Assembly: GCF_001039355.2 (NCBI RefSeq)
Contig: NW_019775125.1
Coordinates: forward strand, 1 to 59,968
Direction: 5' to 3'
Length of the DNA stretch: 59,968 nucleotides
Source: Lingula anatina
Taxonomy: Eukaryota > Brachiopoda > Lingulata > Lingulida > Lingulidae
This document shows, in pieces, positions 58,452-59,968 of this stretch. The notes under the pieces were generated by a model that was not told where the DNA came from, searched no databases, and worked only from the letters and a program-made list of their open reading frames with translations. Each line of letters begins with the position of its first letter. Position 1 is the first letter of the stretch. The position numbers and the translations under genes are program-made.

Positions 58452-58860
58452 GCCTCGGTCACAACCGGCGTACTGGCTCTTACGGGCTGTTTGCGTCCAA
58501 AATTTGCGCAGAATCTCACGTCCCACGCAAGGCTTTCTTACGCAATTTCGAGTTTGCAGACAGTCCGTAAGCATGTTCGGAGGATGTTGGACATTCCAAA
58601 AGATTCTACGAATAGCCTGCGAACAGCGAGGCCGCAAGCGTAACTTGCTCCCCTCGCACGGAGTTAGCATGAGAGACGCTCGTTGTGCAAGACGCAAGTT
58701 GCAAGCATCGAAGGAGCAAGTGCCCTTTGCGTGTAGAGTAAGACGCACGCCCTAACAACTAACGAACAAAGTCGAGAGCACACCGAGAATGCGTCGCACG
58801 TGCGTCCCCCACGCCTGATGTATAGAAAGCGTGCTCATGACGCACGCTCGTGACTTTACA
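58452..58860. repeat. CpG-dense repeat-like segment
   Basis: Much richer in CpG than its surroundings, with many acgc/gcgt words. It starts gcctcggtcacaaccgg, whose reverse complement ends the 42044-42122 segment. Long frames are open on both strands (123 and 111 residues), which fits GC-rich composition better than a gene. Probably a transposon with one recognisable end. Confidence 0.45.
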
Positions 58861-58869
58861 ATGAACGTC

Positions 58870-59968
58870 TGTTAAGCCTCTCTTCTGGTCTTCAAATCAA
58901 GTTCGGTCCCTTGGTTCTAAACTATTTACCAGAGGCACTGTTCTGGTCCTACAACGGTAAATGTCCATCATGACGTGTTCAAACGTGTTCCCCAAACGTG
59001 TCCTTGGCTGACCCTCTTTTGGGCCCCAAACTTTTTCTGCGGTATAGTCTTCATTTGGAAACCTGCCAGTATGACGTTCGCGGGAGGGGAGGGGATTTAT
59101 TACTTGCAGTTAAGCAACTCAACTAACGGTCATTTGGTTGATTCGCGAGATCTACGGACTAACTGGCTGTTATTTCACAGCTTAAATTGAAAGATATAAA
59201 TTACAGAGTAACCTTGTGTCGCAAGGATACTACTTATACATGTAATTATTTATTCCTTTCATGCCCCCCATCACTGGGTTTTCATGATATTCCCTTCACT
59301 GTACGCTCCTAAAGCAATACAATTGGGATGCTAAGTTGTCATCCTGTAGCAAAACATCACTTGAACATTATCCGAATGATATGGGATATATAGCTTGTGA
59401 AGGCCTAGGTATAAATACCAACAATGTATGCAGCACATCTCTAAACCAGCCCCGTCAATCAAACACACATTATGGTCAGTTGCGTCTTAGTTTAAATGCA
59501 GTCAAACAGGCAAGTAGGCTTTAATTACGAATATATTGTGCGTTTATTAATAAACATTGTTTATTTTAGATCCGCTGATTCGAAAATAATATAATCCATT
59601 TCTACTACTTGCACAAAACGCCTACATTTGGCAGTTTTATAATGACCATACCTAAACCCTAAATTCTGAAAATTGAAGAAAAATTCTGAAAACAAAACGC
59701 GTAAAAGAATAAAGTAGCCAGACTATCTTTCATAGGGAGCTCTTTACATAAATTGCAGTATTAATAGATTTATAAAACGTATGCAGTAAAAGTCCATTAT
59801 ACTGTGCCTATGTAAGGGACTAAGTTCTGATTTAAGCTCTGAATCACTATAGTTCTTGACAGTCCAGTGGACATTTAGGAAATTCACGGGAATAAACGCG
59901 TCCATATGAAAATAAGAGCTTATACTAACTTATAAAACGGAATAAAGAACGCACGATCATGACAGTGA
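58870..59968. other. No gene recognised
   Basis: AT-rich sequence to the window end with only short chance frames. Confidence 0.45.

Noticed and set aside
58377-58755. Long open frames on both strands (123 and 111 residues)
   Set aside because: Both strands are open in CpG-dense repeat-like DNA, with no domain, Cys pattern or splice context that favours either.
1-59968. CRISPR array or bacterial-type operons
   Set aside because: Repeats here are microsatellites, transposons and allelic copies; introns and element types are eukaryotic.

Overview
The window looks like nuclear DNA from a marine invertebrate animal. It is AT-rich and has spliced genes with GT-AG introns. It carries long (TA)n, (CA)n and (CT)n tracts and nested remains of many transposon classes, and it has no bacterial-style operons. 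The best gene is a class C G-protein-coupled receptor of the GABA-B type. The main LTR retrotransposon has the domain order of the Gmr1-like group, which was first described in deuterostomes. Together these favour a deuterostome (hemichordate, echinoderm or cephalochordate), but I cannot name the species.

Layout. (1) 1-12236: an inverted segment. It holds a microsatellite-rich repeat arm (about 1060-9650, with a Tc1-like transposon at 3246-4902) followed by a minus-strand block with one EGF-like exon (11657-11764). (2) 12237-19250: a truncated Tc1-like element, a shorter arm, and a plus-strand EGF block (EGF exon 17055-17162). (3) 19250-22210: mostly featureless, with a Gly/Pro-rich minisatellite near 20540-20700. 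(4) 22213-29449: a repeat with reverse-transcriptase-like traces (present twice around a single N) and a complete but decayed Ty3/gypsy LTR element at 23879-29449 with gag-PR-INT-RT-RNaseH order. (5) 29450-42043: a second microsatellite-rich arm with an RTE-like LINE fragment, a palindromic MITE and a PIF/Harbinger transposase. Its sequence, together with the end of the gypsy element, is present twice (27854-34402 and 35371-42043) around a second single N. (6) 42044-47475: joined repeats, another palindromic MITE, and a third EGF block (exon 45071-45178). (7) 49196-58027, minus strand: 14 consecutive exons of a GABA-B-receptor-like protein. All phases agree and give 632 residues. The start of the gene lies beyond what I could find. 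(8) 58100-59968: no further exon recognised.

How the parts fit together. The left two thirds behaves as an array of [repeat arm + EGF block] units. The leftmost 12.2 kb is flipped, and transposons have been inserted into the units. The two single-N joins, each flanked by almost identical sequence, look like uncollapsed allelic contigs rather than real tandem duplications. The GABA-B-like receptor is the only gene I consider clearly intact within the window. The EGF exons are good exons but I could not place them in a complete gene.
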